From Chryseosolibacter sp044507775 (GTDB taxonomy: Bacteria; Bacteroidota; Bacteroidia; Cytophagales; Cyclobacteriaceae), in assembly GCA_044507775.1 (NCBI GenBank), contig JBIQIY010000021.1:1-64000 (forward strand): 64,000 bases of DNA, read 5' to 3'. The notes beneath the pieces are model-generated. The model made no database searches and was not told the origin of the DNA. It saw only the letters and a program-made list of their open reading frames with translations. Both the position numbers and the translations under genes were made by a program. Each line of letters begins with the position of its first letter. Position 1 is the first letter of the stretch. Shown piece after piece: positions 9,240 to 17,305 of this stretch.

Positions 9240-9974
9240 ATGGTAAAATCGATAATCTTATACACATACGTTGCCCTGGTATTATGCCTGGTCGCGTGTA
9301 CTTCCGCCCAGATCAACCAGGCCCTGGGCGATGTCAACAAGACGCTTGGTGGTTCAACTGCTCCCCTGACGACTGCTGATGTGGCGCAGGGACTGAAGGA
9401 AGCATTGATCAAAGGTATTTCCACCGGGTCCGATCTCGTGTCGCAGGTCGACGGTTATTTCAAGAATCCTGAAATCAAAATCCCGTTTCCGCCCGAAGTG
9501 AAAAAAGTTGAAGACAGATTGCGCCAGATCGGCCTGGGTAATGAAGTCGACAAGTTCGTGATGACTTTGAACCGAGGTGCGGAAGATGCAGCCAAAGAGG
9601 CGAAGCCGATATTCATAGAAGCGATCCGCGCCATGACAATTGAAGACGCGTGGGCTATCCTCCGAGGTGAAGATGACGCTGCGACACAATATCTGCAGCG
9701 GACGACTTCCGGGCTGTTACGGGAAAAATTCAAGCCTGTCATTCAGAATTCACTGAATAAGGTTAACGCAACGAAATACTACGGTGAGATCGTCACGCGC
9801 TATAACCAGATTCCCCTGGTTCAAAAAGTAAATCCGGACCTCGACGACTATGCCACGGACAAGGCAATCGATGGATTGTTTACGATGATTGCAAAGGAGG
9901 AAAGAAATATCCGCGCGAATCCTGTAGCTCGGACGACAGAACTTTTGAAAAGAGTGTTCGGGTCTCAACAATAA
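9240..9974 (+). CDS. DUF4197 domain lipoprotein
   Basis: This 244-residue protein starts with a lipoprotein signal ending LCLVAC (Cys at residue 20). The body is almost entirely helical and matches DUF4197. Visible segments include GLKEALIKGISTGSDLVSQVDGYFKNPEIKIPFPPEVKKVE and AWAILRGEDDAATQYLQRTT. Family function is unknown; proteins are typically periplasmic or outer-membrane-attached. A transcriptional link with the following paaN-like gene is possible, since the gap is only 34 bp with no terminator. Confidence 0.88.
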   Translation: MVKSIILYTYVALVLCLVACTSAQINQALGDVNKTLGGSTAPLTTADVAQGLKEALIKGISTGSDLVSQVDGYFKNPEIKIPFPPEVKKVEDRLRQIGLGNEVDKFVMTLNRGAEDAAKEAKPIFIEAIRAMTIEDAWAILRGEDDAATQYLQRTTSGLLREKFKPVIQNSLNKVNATKYYGEIVTRYNQIPLVQKVNPDLDDYATDKAIDGLFTMIAKEERNIRANPVARTTELLKRVFGSQQ

Positions 9975-10008
9975 TTCAATTATTACACTGCATTTTGCAG
10001 GCACTGCT

Positions 10009-11673
10009 ATGGATCTTTATGACAAACACAAGCAGCTTCTCAGCAAGGCGATAGAGGCATTGCATTCGAGGACATTCTTTGCCGCATTTCCCGAGCATCC
10101 TGCGCCCGCCGTGTATGGCGACACCGCAGACGCAGAAGGGCAGAAGAAGTTCAAAGACCGACTTGGAAAAAAATTCGAAGAGTTATTGCAGTGGGATCCT
10201 GAGACGTGGACGGGTGAGGAAGAGTCGCCTTACCTGGGCGAAGCCTTAAAAATCAAGTACCCGGCTTTCGCACCCGCAACGTTAGTGGAGCGCTCCGGAA
10301 ATGCATTCACCAGCTGGCGGAAGGTAAGCATCGATGAACGCGCGGGAATCTTGATGGAAAGCCTTGAAGGGATCAGGTCGCGTTTTTTCGAGATCGCCTA
10401 TGCAACCATGCACACCACGGGCCAGGGATTCATGATGGCGTTCCAGGCATCGGGACCCCATGCTGCAGATCGCGCATTGGAAGCGATCGCGGCCGGATAT
10501 GAAGAGCTTCAGCGCTTTCCGCGCCAGGCGGTATGGGACAAACCGATGGGTAAGTTCAACGTACAGCTGAACAAAGAGTGGCGGGCAGTCCCCAAAGGAA
10601 TTTCACTGGTCGTGGGATGTTCGACGTTTCCCACCTGGAACTCTGTGACGGGGATCTACGGAAGCCTGATGACGGGAAATACCGTGATCGTGAAGCCCCA
10701 CCCCGGGGCGATACTGCCCATCGCCATCGTATTGTCGGAAATACAAAAGGTACTGCGGGCGAATAACCTCGATCCAAACATCTGCCAGCTCGCAGTTGAT
10801 ACATTCGATAAGATGATCACCCGGGAACTCGCTGGCCATCCCGATGTCAGGCTCATCGATTACACCGGAAGCTCTGCCTTTGGAAACTACCTGGAATCCC
10901 TTCCGGGAAAAACGGTGTTCACGGAAAAGACGGGCGTTAATTCTGTGATTGTGGATTCGGTGGATAACCCGGATAAGGTTGCGGCAAACATCGCTTTTTC
11001 ACTTTCGCTCTACAGTGGTCAAATGTGCACAGCGCCCCAGAATATTCTCATCCCCGACGGCGGAGTTCGTACCGCAGCTGGTACGTTGACATTTGAAGAG
11101 TTTGCACAAAAGCTAACGGACAACATCAATGGCCTGGTTGATAATCCGAAAGCCGGCCCCTTTGTGCTGGGCGCGATACAGAATAAGAAGACGAGCGACC
11201 GCATACGCGAGGCGGAAGATATTCCCGGCAAGGTCTGGCTTAGATCACGGGAGATTGAAAACCCCCTGTTTAAGAATGCGCGAGTAGCCACCCCGGTGGT
11301 GGTTGAAGTAGAGGCGTCGAAAAAGGACCTTTTTTCCCAAGAACTGTTCGGACCGATTGCATTGCTGATCAGAACCCGGAATACAGACGAATCCATCGAA
11401 ATCGCGAAAGACATGGCAATCCACCATGGCGCGATCTCATGCGGGGCTTACGTTACAGACCCTGCTGTCAAAGAGAAGATCGCGGATGAAATGGCTCTCG
11501 CCGCGACGCCGGTATCCTTCAACCTCACGGGCGGCATCTATATGAATCAGAACGCCGCGTTCAGCGACTTCCACGTGACGGGCGGAAACCCCGCAGGAAA
11601 TGCATCATTCACGAATCCGGAGTATGTTACGAAACGGTTCACCTGGGTAGGACATCGTGAGGCCGTGAGTTAG
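10009..11673 (+). CDS. paaN: PaaN-type aldehyde dehydrogenase (phenylacetic acid degradation protein PaaN family)
   Basis: This 554-residue protein belongs to the aldehyde dehydrogenase superfamily, with the long N-terminal extension of the PaaN2 subtype (RTFFAAFPEHP, ERAGILMESLEGIRSRFFEIAYATMHTTGQGFMMAFQ). The NAD(P)-binding part shows LVVGCSTFPTWNS and DYTGSSAFG. The catalytic cysteine is C340 in SGQMCTAPQN. The family is named from phenylacetate catabolism, but no other paa gene is present here, so a role in other aldehyde oxidation is equally possible. The stop codon is followed directly by a 7-bp repeat and a stem-loop element. Confidence 0.87.
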   Translation: MDLYDKHKQLLSKAIEALHSRTFFAAFPEHPAPAVYGDTADAEGQKKFKDRLGKKFEELLQWDPETWTGEEESPYLGEALKIKYPAFAPATLVERSGNAFTSWRKVSIDERAGILMESLEGIRSRFFEIAYATMHTTGQGFMMAFQASGPHAADRALEAIAAGYEELQRFPRQAVWDKPMGKFNVQLNKEWRAVPKGISLVVGCSTFPTWNSVTGIYGSLMTGNTVIVKPHPGAILPIAIVLSEIQKVLRANNLDPNICQLAVDTFDKMITRELAGHPDVRLIDYTGSSAFGNYLESLPGKTVFTEKTGVNSVIVDSVDNPDKVAANIAFSLSLYSGQMCTAPQNILIPDGGVRTAAGTLTFEEFAQKLTDNINGLVDNPKAGPFVLGAIQNKKTSDRIREAEDIPGKVWLRSREIENPLFKNARVATPVVVEVEASKKDLFSQELFGPIALLIRTRNTDESIEIAKDMAIHHGAISCGAYVTDPAVKEKIADEMALAATPVSFNLTGGIYMNQNAAFSDFHVTGGNPAGNASFTNPEYVTKRFTWVGHREAVS

Positions 11674-11694
11674 TTGCTGGTTGCTGGTTAATCC
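11674..11694 (+). repeat. Heptamer repeat (TTGCTGG)2 plus TTAATCC flush with paaN stop
   Basis: TTGCTGG at 11674-11680 and 11681-11687, then a diverged unit to 11694, begins immediately after the TAG stop. It belongs to the set of 7-bp-period arrays described in the findings. Confidence 0.7.
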
Positions 11695-11783
11695 ATGTCG
11701 TTTACTTAAGCCCTTTTTTTCTACCTCACCTCAATCCTCTCCTAAAGGAGAAGAAGTAAGCGGAGCTTAAGTAAACGACATGG
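11693..11783. repeat. 91-bp stem-loop element, copy 1
   Basis: Perfect 19-bp inverted arms lie at 11693-11711 and 11765-11783 (beginning CCATGTCGTTTAC). The interior contains the small hairpin CTCCTAAAGGAG (11739-11750 region). A second copy with the same interior but differing, still self-complementary arms is at 60626-60729. Copy 1 lies between convergent genes, so it could act as a terminator here, but copy 2 lies in a divergent promoter region. Confidence 0.85.
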
Positions 11784-11857
11784 ACTGGTCAATAGTTACG
11801 TAATTAAACATTACAACATATAACTTAGTATTACTCATTAGAACCCAGTCACCCGTC

Positions 11858-11892
11858 TAACTTATAACTTATAACTTATAACTTACAACTTA
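11858..11892. repeat. Heptamer array (TAACTTA)4 CAACTTA
   Basis: Five exact 7-bp units end on the stop codon of the minus-strand SDR gene. Read on that strand, the TAA stop is the first base triplet of TAAGTTG followed by four TAAGTTA units. Confidence 0.9.
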
Positions 11893-12690
11893 CCGAACGG
11901 CGACTTTGCGGATGAGTTTTGAGAATAAAGTCGGAAAGAATCTCTTGACGTAAACACCAATAACTTCACGGCCTCCGGGATAGATTTCTTCCTTTTGATT
12001 CCGGATAGCGCTTATGATCTTTTGCGCACACCAGTCGGCGGGTTTTCCTTTGTATTGCGCCTGATCCATTTTCTTTAGTGGTAAGCCGTCTCCGGTGAGA
12101 GCCGACATAGTTATTGGCGTGTGGATGAACCCCGGGCATACCATCGTGACGATGACATTGTCGCGGTAATGTTCGGCGCGCAGCGCGTCGAAGAATCCAT
12201 GAAGCGCATGCTTCGATGCCGCATAGGCCGAGCGGTAGGGCGTTCCGAACTTGCCCGTCAGGCTGCTGATGTTTACGAAGTGCCCTTGCTTGCGCTGCAC
12301 GAAATGGGGAAGGAGATATTTCGTCAAAGCAATTGTACCGAAGTAGTTTACCTCCATGATCCTTCGATCGACGGCGAGCGTTGTTTCGCGAATGAGACTG
12401 CGCTGGCCCAGGCCGCCGTTGTTCACCAGGATATCAACGTGGCCAAAGAACTGTATCGCGGCCTCGGTTGACAACTGCAGTGTCTCCGATTCCGCGAGAT
12501 CCAGCGGAAGGATGCGAATATCTGCTTGCGCGGAAGATGGACAGTTCCCTTTTACACGTTCAAGCTCTTCTATGCGCCTCGCCGAAAGGATCAACTTGCA
12601 GCCCTCGTTTGCCAGCGCGTATGCGAGCGCCTCGCCGATCCCCGACGAAGCGCCGGTTAACCAGACAACTTTTGAATGCAGCGCGGCCAT
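11890..12690 (-). CDS. Short-chain dehydrogenase/reductase (SDR family)
   Basis: This 266-residue classical SDR has the Rossmann motif TGASSGIGEA (about 13-22), the NNGGLGQ motif and the catalytic Ser, Tyr and Lys in NISSLTG and YAASK. The basic SARRIEELERVK segment after the second strand suggests NADP(H) preference. C-terminal residues are basic. The substrate is unknown. The ATG follows the folA stop by one base, so folA and this gene are almost certainly one transcript (folA first). Its stop codon is the first triplet of a heptamer array. Confidence 0.93.
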   Translation of the reverse strand: MAALHSKVVWLTGASSGIGEALAYALANEGCKLILSARRIEELERVKGNCPSSAQADIRILPLDLAESETLQLSTEAAIQFFGHVDILVNNGGLGQRSLIRETTLAVDRRIMEVNYFGTIALTKYLLPHFVQRKQGHFVNISSLTGKFGTPYRSAYAASKHALHGFFDALRAEHYRDNVIVTMVCPGFIHTPITMSALTGDGLPLKKMDQAQYKGKPADWCAQKIISAIRNQKEEIYPGGREVIGVYVKRFFPTLFSKLIRKVAVR

Positions 12691-12691
12691 C

Positions 12692-13195
12692 TTATTTTAT
12701 CTTGTCGTAAACAACGATGTCGAACGCATAGGCATGCCGTGCGTCGGCTGCGTGGTGCACACGACTGACCTCCTTCCACTTCTCTTGATCGATTTCAGGG
12801 AAATAAGTATCTCCGTCCACAACCGCGTCGATCTCGGTTAAATAGAGGCGCGTGGTGTGGGGCATGGCGAGTTTGTATATTTCGGCGCCGCCAATGATGA
12901 AGCACTCCTCTTCGGCGTTCTTCCGGGCGATTTCCAGCGCGGGCTCGACCGCATGTAATACGATACAACCAGGAGCCTCAAAATCTTTTTGTCGCGTGAT
13001 GACAATGTTGGTGCGATGGGGAAGCGGTTTGAACCGGGGAAGCAGTGAGTCGTAATTTTTTCGGCCCATAATCACGTGATGTCCTTTGGTGGTTTCCATA
13101 AAGAACTTCATGTCGTCGGGAAGACGCCACGGAAGGTCATTATTTTTTCCGATTACGCGGTTCTTTGCTAGCGCTGCTATGGCGGATACAATCAT
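12692..13195 (-). CDS. folA: Dihydrofolate reductase
   Basis: This 167-residue enzyme has the DHFR signatures VSAIAALAKNRVIGKNNDLPWRLPDDMKFF, where D27 is the probable catalytic acid, plus HHVIMGRKNYDSL and CFIIGGAEIYKLA. It reduces dihydrofolate to tetrahydrofolate with NADPH. It lies between fmt (28 bp upstream on the same strand) and the SDR gene (1 bp downstream). fmt uses formyl-tetrahydrofolate, so the neighbours share folate one-carbon metabolism. Confidence 0.96.
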   Translation of the reverse strand: MIVSAIAALAKNRVIGKNNDLPWRLPDDMKFFMETTKGHHVIMGRKNYDSLLPRFKPLPHRTNIVITRQKDFEAPGCIVLHAVEPALEIARKNAEEECFIIGGAEIYKLAMPHTTRLYLTEIDAVVDGDTYFPEIDQEKWKEVSRVHHAADARHAYAFDIVVYDKIK

Positions 13196-13223
13196 CTTGA
13201 GTTATGCTTGGTGAATGACTGCC

Positions 13224-14135
13224 TCACAACCGGTTTCCGCGGAGAAAATCCCGGATTTTCATTCTCTTCTTTCCCTCCGGCTGTAGATCTTCGATTGACA
13301 TCCATCCGTCCGTTGTTTTAAAGTACAGATAATTTTTGTTGTCGGACGTGTATTCGCCCGGTTTTTCTCCGGCTACCGGATGTTCGGCCTCAGTTGCGCG
13401 GAAGATCTTGAAAGTAGTGCCCGCGATGGTCGTCCACGCTGACGGGTAGGGACTCAGCCCTCTTATGAAATTACGCACCTGTGCGGAAGATTGCGCCCAG
13501 TTGATTTCGCACGTTTCTCTGAATATCTTCGGTGCCTGTCTGATTTCTCCGGCTTCCGGCTGCGGAGTCACGGGGTAATCGTCGTCAGCAATTGCTTTCA
13601 CAGTCTTCAACACCAGTTGTGCGCCAAGGTTCATGAGGCGCGCGTACAGCGTTCCTGCATCGTCATCGTCGTGAATGGGTTCTTTCTGCTGGAAGATGAT
13701 GTTTCCGGTGTCAATGTCTTGCCTTATAAAGAATGTGGTGACACCGGTTTCTCTTTCGCCGTTGATGATGGCCCAATTGATGGGGGCTGCTCCCCGATAC
13801 TGGGGGAGGAGCGATGCGTGCAGGTTGAATGTTCCCTTGGGCGGCATGCTCCAGACAACTTCCGGCAGCATACGAAAAGCGACGACCACCTGGAGGTCCG
13901 CCTGATAACTTGTGAGTGTGTCCAGAAATTCCGGCGCCTTCAGGTTCGCCGGCTGCAGGACGGGAATGTTGTATTGCAGTGCGCAAGCTTTAACCGGTGA
14001 GTATACGATTTTTTGTCCCCGACCCTGAGGCTTATCCGGGGCGGTGATGACGGCTACCACGCGCGCGTTGTTTTTTACCAGGAGTTCCAGGCTCGGTACA
14101 GCAAACTCCGGCGTGCCCATAAAAATCACTCTCAT
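13224..14135 (-). CDS. fmt: Methionyl-tRNA formyltransferase
   Basis: From ATG 14135 (MRVIFMGTPEFAVPSLELL) the protein has 303 residues, the normal length. A longer in-frame start at 14162 adds nine residues not seen in the family. The N-terminal formyltransferase domain contains NLHASLLPQYRGAAPINWAIINGE with the catalytic N, H and following D (QDIDTG). The C-terminal tRNA-binding domain spans about 205-300. It formylates initiator Met-tRNA using 10-formyl-THF. It is probably the first gene of an fmt-folA-SDR unit. Confidence 0.96.
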   Translation of the reverse strand: MRVIFMGTPEFAVPSLELLVKNNARVVAVITAPDKPQGRGQKIVYSPVKACALQYNIPVLQPANLKAPEFLDTLTSYQADLQVVVAFRMLPEVVWSMPPKGTFNLHASLLPQYRGAAPINWAIINGERETGVTTFFIRQDIDTGNIIFQQKEPIHDDDDAGTLYARLMNLGAQLVLKTVKAIADDDYPVTPQPEAGEIRQAPKIFRETCEINWAQSSAQVRNFIRGLSPYPSAWTTIAGTTFKIFRATEAEHPVAGEKPGEYTSDNKNYLYFKTTDGWMSIEDLQPEGKKRMKIRDFLRGNRL

Positions 14136-14261
14136 TGAAAATCGATTTACACTGAATTGCAAATAATGGCTTTTTCAGGGAGAAAGCATTGATGATCGCT
14201 AAAAAAGCGCGTCGGCGAGTTGCTTCCGTGAAAGCCGTGGCGGGAGAATCACGCAACCAGA

Positions 14262-14720
14262 TTACTTCTCCCGTATCATCTCGCTCAGCCTCTTATCGAA
14301 AAGGATGGTGCGCGGCTCCCCCGGCTTCACTTTGGCGATCAGCGGGTGCGCGGGATTGATGAGGTAGTTGTAGGAATCCGTGATCAACGCAGAGGGGACT
14401 TTCATCAACAGGCTTTGGGAACCTTTGACGAATTCATCTCCGATGCGTTGCGTAAGGCTTACGTCGACGTTCCAGTTTTTCGGTAGCCGGGGTGTATAGG
14501 TCTCCGCATCATTGGGGATTTCAATGGGGATCATCACGTAGTTCTTGCTGATCTGGTCGAGCGGGATCCTCAGTGCCACTTCAAAAGCGGCGAGCACATT
14601 GTTTTCCGCTGTGTAGAGCAGTCGTGTTCCGGGCGAGTTCCAGCGTCCGCCGTGTAGAAATGACCCGGTGCCACTGAGGTCATTTGCCCATTTGCGCAAG
14701 CTGCACCGGTAAACGATCAT
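14262..14720 (-). CDS. RES-domain toxin of an Xre/MbcA-RES toxin-antitoxin pair
   Basis: This 152-residue protein opens with the RES fold: MIVYRCSLRKWA, then GGRWNSPGTRLLYTAENNVLAAFE, carrying the conserved Arg, Glu and Ser-type residues used in NAD+ chemistry. RES toxins (Res, MbcT) degrade or phosphorolyse NAD+ when their antitoxin is lost. The ATG overlaps the antitoxin stop by 4 bp (ATGA), so the two are translationally coupled. No obvious defect is seen, so the toxin is probably functional. A C-terminal KRLSEMIREK tail is typical of the family. Confidence 0.9.
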   Translation of the reverse strand: MIVYRCSLRKWANDLSGTGSFLHGGRWNSPGTRLLYTAENNVLAAFEVALRIPLDQISKNYVMIPIEIPNDAETYTPRLPKNWNVDVSLTQRIGDEFVKGSQSLLMKVPSALITDSYNYLINPAHPLIAKVKPGEPRTILFDKRLSEMIREK

Positions 14721-15136
14721 GCAAGTATTCCGTGTTCGATCCTTCCCAGCACATGGAGGAGTTCGTCAACCCCTTTTCGCGTGTGAATGCGGTCGATGGG
14801 TTTTTCGCCGACGAGATCCACGGAGGGCCGGTTCAGCCATTCATTGAAGTTCTCAAAAGAATCGAACAGTTCTTTTCCCTTCGCGTAGAGCTCCGCGAGA
14901 TGGATCAGCCGGTCGGAAATATAGAGCCGCAGCCGCTCGTGCGGCTTGTAGTTATCGATGGTTCGGCGGGTGACGTCGAGATAAGAAAACAGCCGGCGTT
15001 CATCCAAATTGCTCTTTTGCATGAAGATAACCAGGGCCTGCTTGGGCAGGCCTTCCGTGGCGAGATCCGAAAGGTCTTTTGTCGGTCCAAGTACCTTTGG
15101 TCCCCCGAGTAGTTGTTTAATCTGATTTGCCGCCAT
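14717..15136 (-). CDS. MbcA/ParS/Xre-type antitoxin
   Basis: From ATG 15136 this is 139 residues. The N-terminal half contains an HTH-like segment (DERRLFSYLDVTRRTIDNYKP) and the C-terminal half the MbcA/ParS toxin-binding region (AELYAKGKELFDSFENFNEWLNRPSVDLVGEKPIDRI). The D/E-L-L-x-L-GR-I-E-HG-I terminus fits DUF2384. An open frame extends upstream to 15334 through the inverted repeat at 15210-15359; that portion is Arg/Gly-rich and not part of the family. The protein should bind RES and repress its own operon. Confidence 0.9.
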   Translation of the reverse strand: MAANQIKQLLGGPKVLGPTKDLSDLATEGLPKQALVIFMQKSNLDERRLFSYLDVTRRTIDNYKPHERLRLYISDRLIHLAELYAKGKELFDSFENFNEWLNRPSVDLVGEKPIDRIHTRKGVDELLHVLGRIEHGILA

Positions 15137-15209
15137 AATGGAAATATTTCTATGAAGGTAACGAAAATTTTCCGGAAATGGTTTAGTTGCCCCCCTTCCT
15201 CTACCTCTA

Positions 15210-15359
15210 CCAATCCTGAGCCGTGCGGTGGCTTGCGCGCGGAAAGGCGAAGGACCCCGTGAACGCAAGAGAAGCATCTCGTTGAAGATACCTCTCTGGC
15301 GTTGTCGGGGTCCTTCGCCCTCGCCGGCGCTCAAACCTCGCCCCAGGGCTCAGGATTGG
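15210..15359. repeat. 150-bp imperfect inverted repeat (REP/MITE-like)
   Basis: The outer arms CCAATCCTGAGCC (15210-15222) and its exact reverse complement (15347-15359) match perfectly. Further inward, GCGAAGGACCCC near 15252-15263 pairs with GGGGTCCTTCGC near 15307-15318. The arms are about 60 bp with a short loop. The right end overlaps the last codons and stop of nth. No coding capacity is seen. Confidence 0.85.
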
Positions 15360-16000
15360 GAAAGTTTTTTTTTCAAACTTTTCCGCATATACTTCTTACA
15401 AATCGGGCACTTTTCCCAAATGTGGCCGCGGGCGGGGCAATATTTTCTTCCAAAGTAAATGATCTGCAGGTGGACTTTGTCCCACAGCTCCTGGGGGATG
15501 AGGCGCTTGAGGTCGCGCTCGGTTTGTTCGACGCTCTTGCCGTTCGACAATCCCCAGCGATAGGCAAGCCGGTGAATATGTGTGTCGACGGGAAACGCGG
15601 GCATGCCGAAGACCTGGGTCATGACCACCGATGCGGTCTTGTGCCCGACGCCGGGGAGCGCTTCGAGATCTTCAAAGGTGTCCGGTACTTTTCCATTGTA
15701 TTTTTCGACGAGGATCTGCGAAAGTTTACTGATGGCTTTCGATTTGGCTGGCGACAATCCGCAGGGCTTGATGATCTCGCGGATCTCGTCGACCGGCACC
15801 TTTGCCATATCGAACGGATTATCGGCAACGCTGAACAGCTCCGGTGTCGTCTTGTTGACACGCTCATCCGTACATTGCGCGGACAGCACTACTGCCACAA
15901 GCAGCGTATACGCGTCCTTGTGATCCAATGGAATCTCCGGGTCGGGGATGTACCGGTCAAGAATGGAAAGAATGTCACTTACTTTTTCCGACTTAGTCAT
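15350..16000 (-). CDS. nth: Endonuclease III (DNA N-glycosylase/AP lyase)
   Basis: This 216-residue protein has the Nth fold. The helix-hairpin-helix is LPGVGHKTASVV with the catalytic Lys (K in GHKTA), followed by the catalytic Asp in FPVDTHIHRLAYRWG. It removes oxidised pyrimidines and cleaves AP sites. The C-terminal iron-sulfur loop is unusual: only three cysteines are visible (KYC, EKC and PIC), with nine residues between the first two instead of six, and no fourth cysteine. The last residues (LSQS) and the stop are encoded within an inverted repeat. It is followed by the RES/antitoxin pair on the same strand. Confidence 0.93.
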   Translation of the reverse strand: MTKSEKVSDILSILDRYIPDPEIPLDHKDAYTLLVAVVLSAQCTDERVNKTTPELFSVADNPFDMAKVPVDEIREIIKPCGLSPAKSKAISKLSQILVEKYNGKVPDTFEDLEALPGVGHKTASVVMTQVFGMPAFPVDTHIHRLAYRWGLSNGKSVEQTERDLKRLIPQELWDKVHLQIIYFGRKYCPARGHIWEKCPICKKYMRKSLKKKLSQS

Positions 16001-16024
16001 GGCAGGAGGGACTGAACAGCCGCA

Positions 16025-17227
16025 TCATGGATAGAGAAGGTATTTGCTCCGCATTTTCGAGTAGGCTTCGAGACCTTCCTGCCATGTAGCCCGGATTTGT
16101 TCTTCGGTGAGACCATTCTTGATCTGTTCTTTCAGCTCCGGTGTTCCCGCGAGTCGGTCGAAGGAGCCGGTAAAGAATTTTTCTTTCTCCGGATATCGCT
16201 GATAGAAATCCAGCAGGTAGCTAAGGTCAATCCGCGGCTTGACTTCGACGTCGCGCAGATCGAGCCCGTGGCAAAGCTTCCCCTGCTGCGGCGGAGTGTT
16301 GGACATACCCGGGATCGGTTCGGGCGTAAAGCTGAAGGGCAGATCTTTGAACTCCGGGTTTCCGATGATCAGGAAAGGTGTTTGCGTGCCTCGTCCCACG
16401 CTTACGACTGTTCCTTCAAAGAGACACAGCGAAGGATACAGCTTGACAGCCTGGTCGTTCGGCAGGTTTGGCGATGGTTTGACGGGCAGCGAATAAAAGT
16501 CGGCGTGCTTCCAGTTTTTTACCGGAACAACTTCCACATCGCATTCCACACCTTTCTCCAGCCAGCCTTCGCCGTTGATCATGCCGGAGAGTTCGCCTAC
16601 GGTTAGTCCATGGACAATCGGTATCGGATGCATCCCGACAAATGATTTCAGAGCGGGAACGCGCATAGGACCATCGACATAATTGCCGTTGGGGTTAGGC
16701 CTGTCGAGAATGATCATCTTCTTTCCCTGTTCGGCGCAGGCTTCCATTACATAATGCATGGTGCTGATGTAGGTGTAGAACCGGGTACCTACATCCTGAA
16801 TATCAAACACCACCATATCGACGTCCGCCAGTTGTTCGGGTGTCGGCTTGCGATTGCTTCCGTAGAGCGAGACGATGGGGAGTCCGGTTTTTGCATCAGT
16901 GCCATCTGCGATCTTCTCACCATCGGCTGCGGCGCCGCGAAAGCCGTGCTCCGGAGCGAAGACTTTCTTTATCGCAATACCGGATGCGATTAGCGTATCC
17001 GTTATATGGGTATCGCCGACGAGGGAGGTGTGGTTCACGACAAGGGCGACATTCTTGCCCGCGAGCTTGGGGATCAGTACATCCAACTGATCTGCACCAA
17101 CCACTACCTGGGCGCTGGCGGGAACAGCTTTCACCGCATCGCTTTCGCTTGTTGATTCCACCCGTTTCTGACTACACTGGATCAAAAGCAAGACGACTAA
17201 AGCAAGAGGGAGTCTGATATTTTTCAT
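16025..17227 (-). CDS. NamZ-like exo-beta-N-acetylmuramidase (DUF1343), lipoprotein
   Basis: This protein of about 400 residues matches DUF1343/NamZ. Family segments visible are GKNVALVVNHTSLVG, KVFAPEHGFRG (with the probable catalytic Glu), FDIQDVGTRFYTYISTMHYVMEA and DRPNPNGNYVDGP. The N-terminus is a lipoprotein signal, MKNIRLPLALVVLLLIQC, with Cys18 after the helix. ATGs at 17236 and 17254 are alternatives; 17227 gives the best signal length. NamZ enzymes remove terminal MurNAc from peptidoglycan fragments and act in cell-wall recycling or scavenging. No muropeptide transporter is adjacent. Confidence 0.88.
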   Translation of the reverse strand: MKNIRLPLALVVLLLIQCSQKRVESTSESDAVKAVPASAQVVVGADQLDVLIPKLAGKNVALVVNHTSLVGDTHITDTLIASGIAIKKVFAPEHGFRGAAADGEKIADGTDAKTGLPIVSLYGSNRKPTPEQLADVDMVVFDIQDVGTRFYTYISTMHYVMEACAEQGKKMIILDRPNPNGNYVDGPMRVPALKSFVGMHPIPIVHGLTVGELSGMINGEGWLEKGVECDVEVVPVKNWKHADFYSLPVKPSPNLPNDQAVKLYPSLCLFEGTVVSVGRGTQTPFLIIGNPEFKDLPFSFTPEPIPGMSNTPPQQGKLCHGLDLRDVEVKPRIDLSYLLDFYQRYPEKEKFFTGSFDRLAGTPELKEQIKNGLTEEQIRATWQEGLEAYSKMRSKYLLYP

Positions 17228-17305
17228 AATTTTCATGTGCGTTCGGTAGTTCAAGGGTTATCGCGTACTTTGCGCAGATAGATCCGGGGCCAAAAGTTAA
17301 CAAAA

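Noticed and set aside
15137..15334. N-terminal extension of the MbcA-type antitoxin
   Set aside because: The frame merely runs through an inverted repeat and gives Arg/Gly-rich low-complexity sequence.
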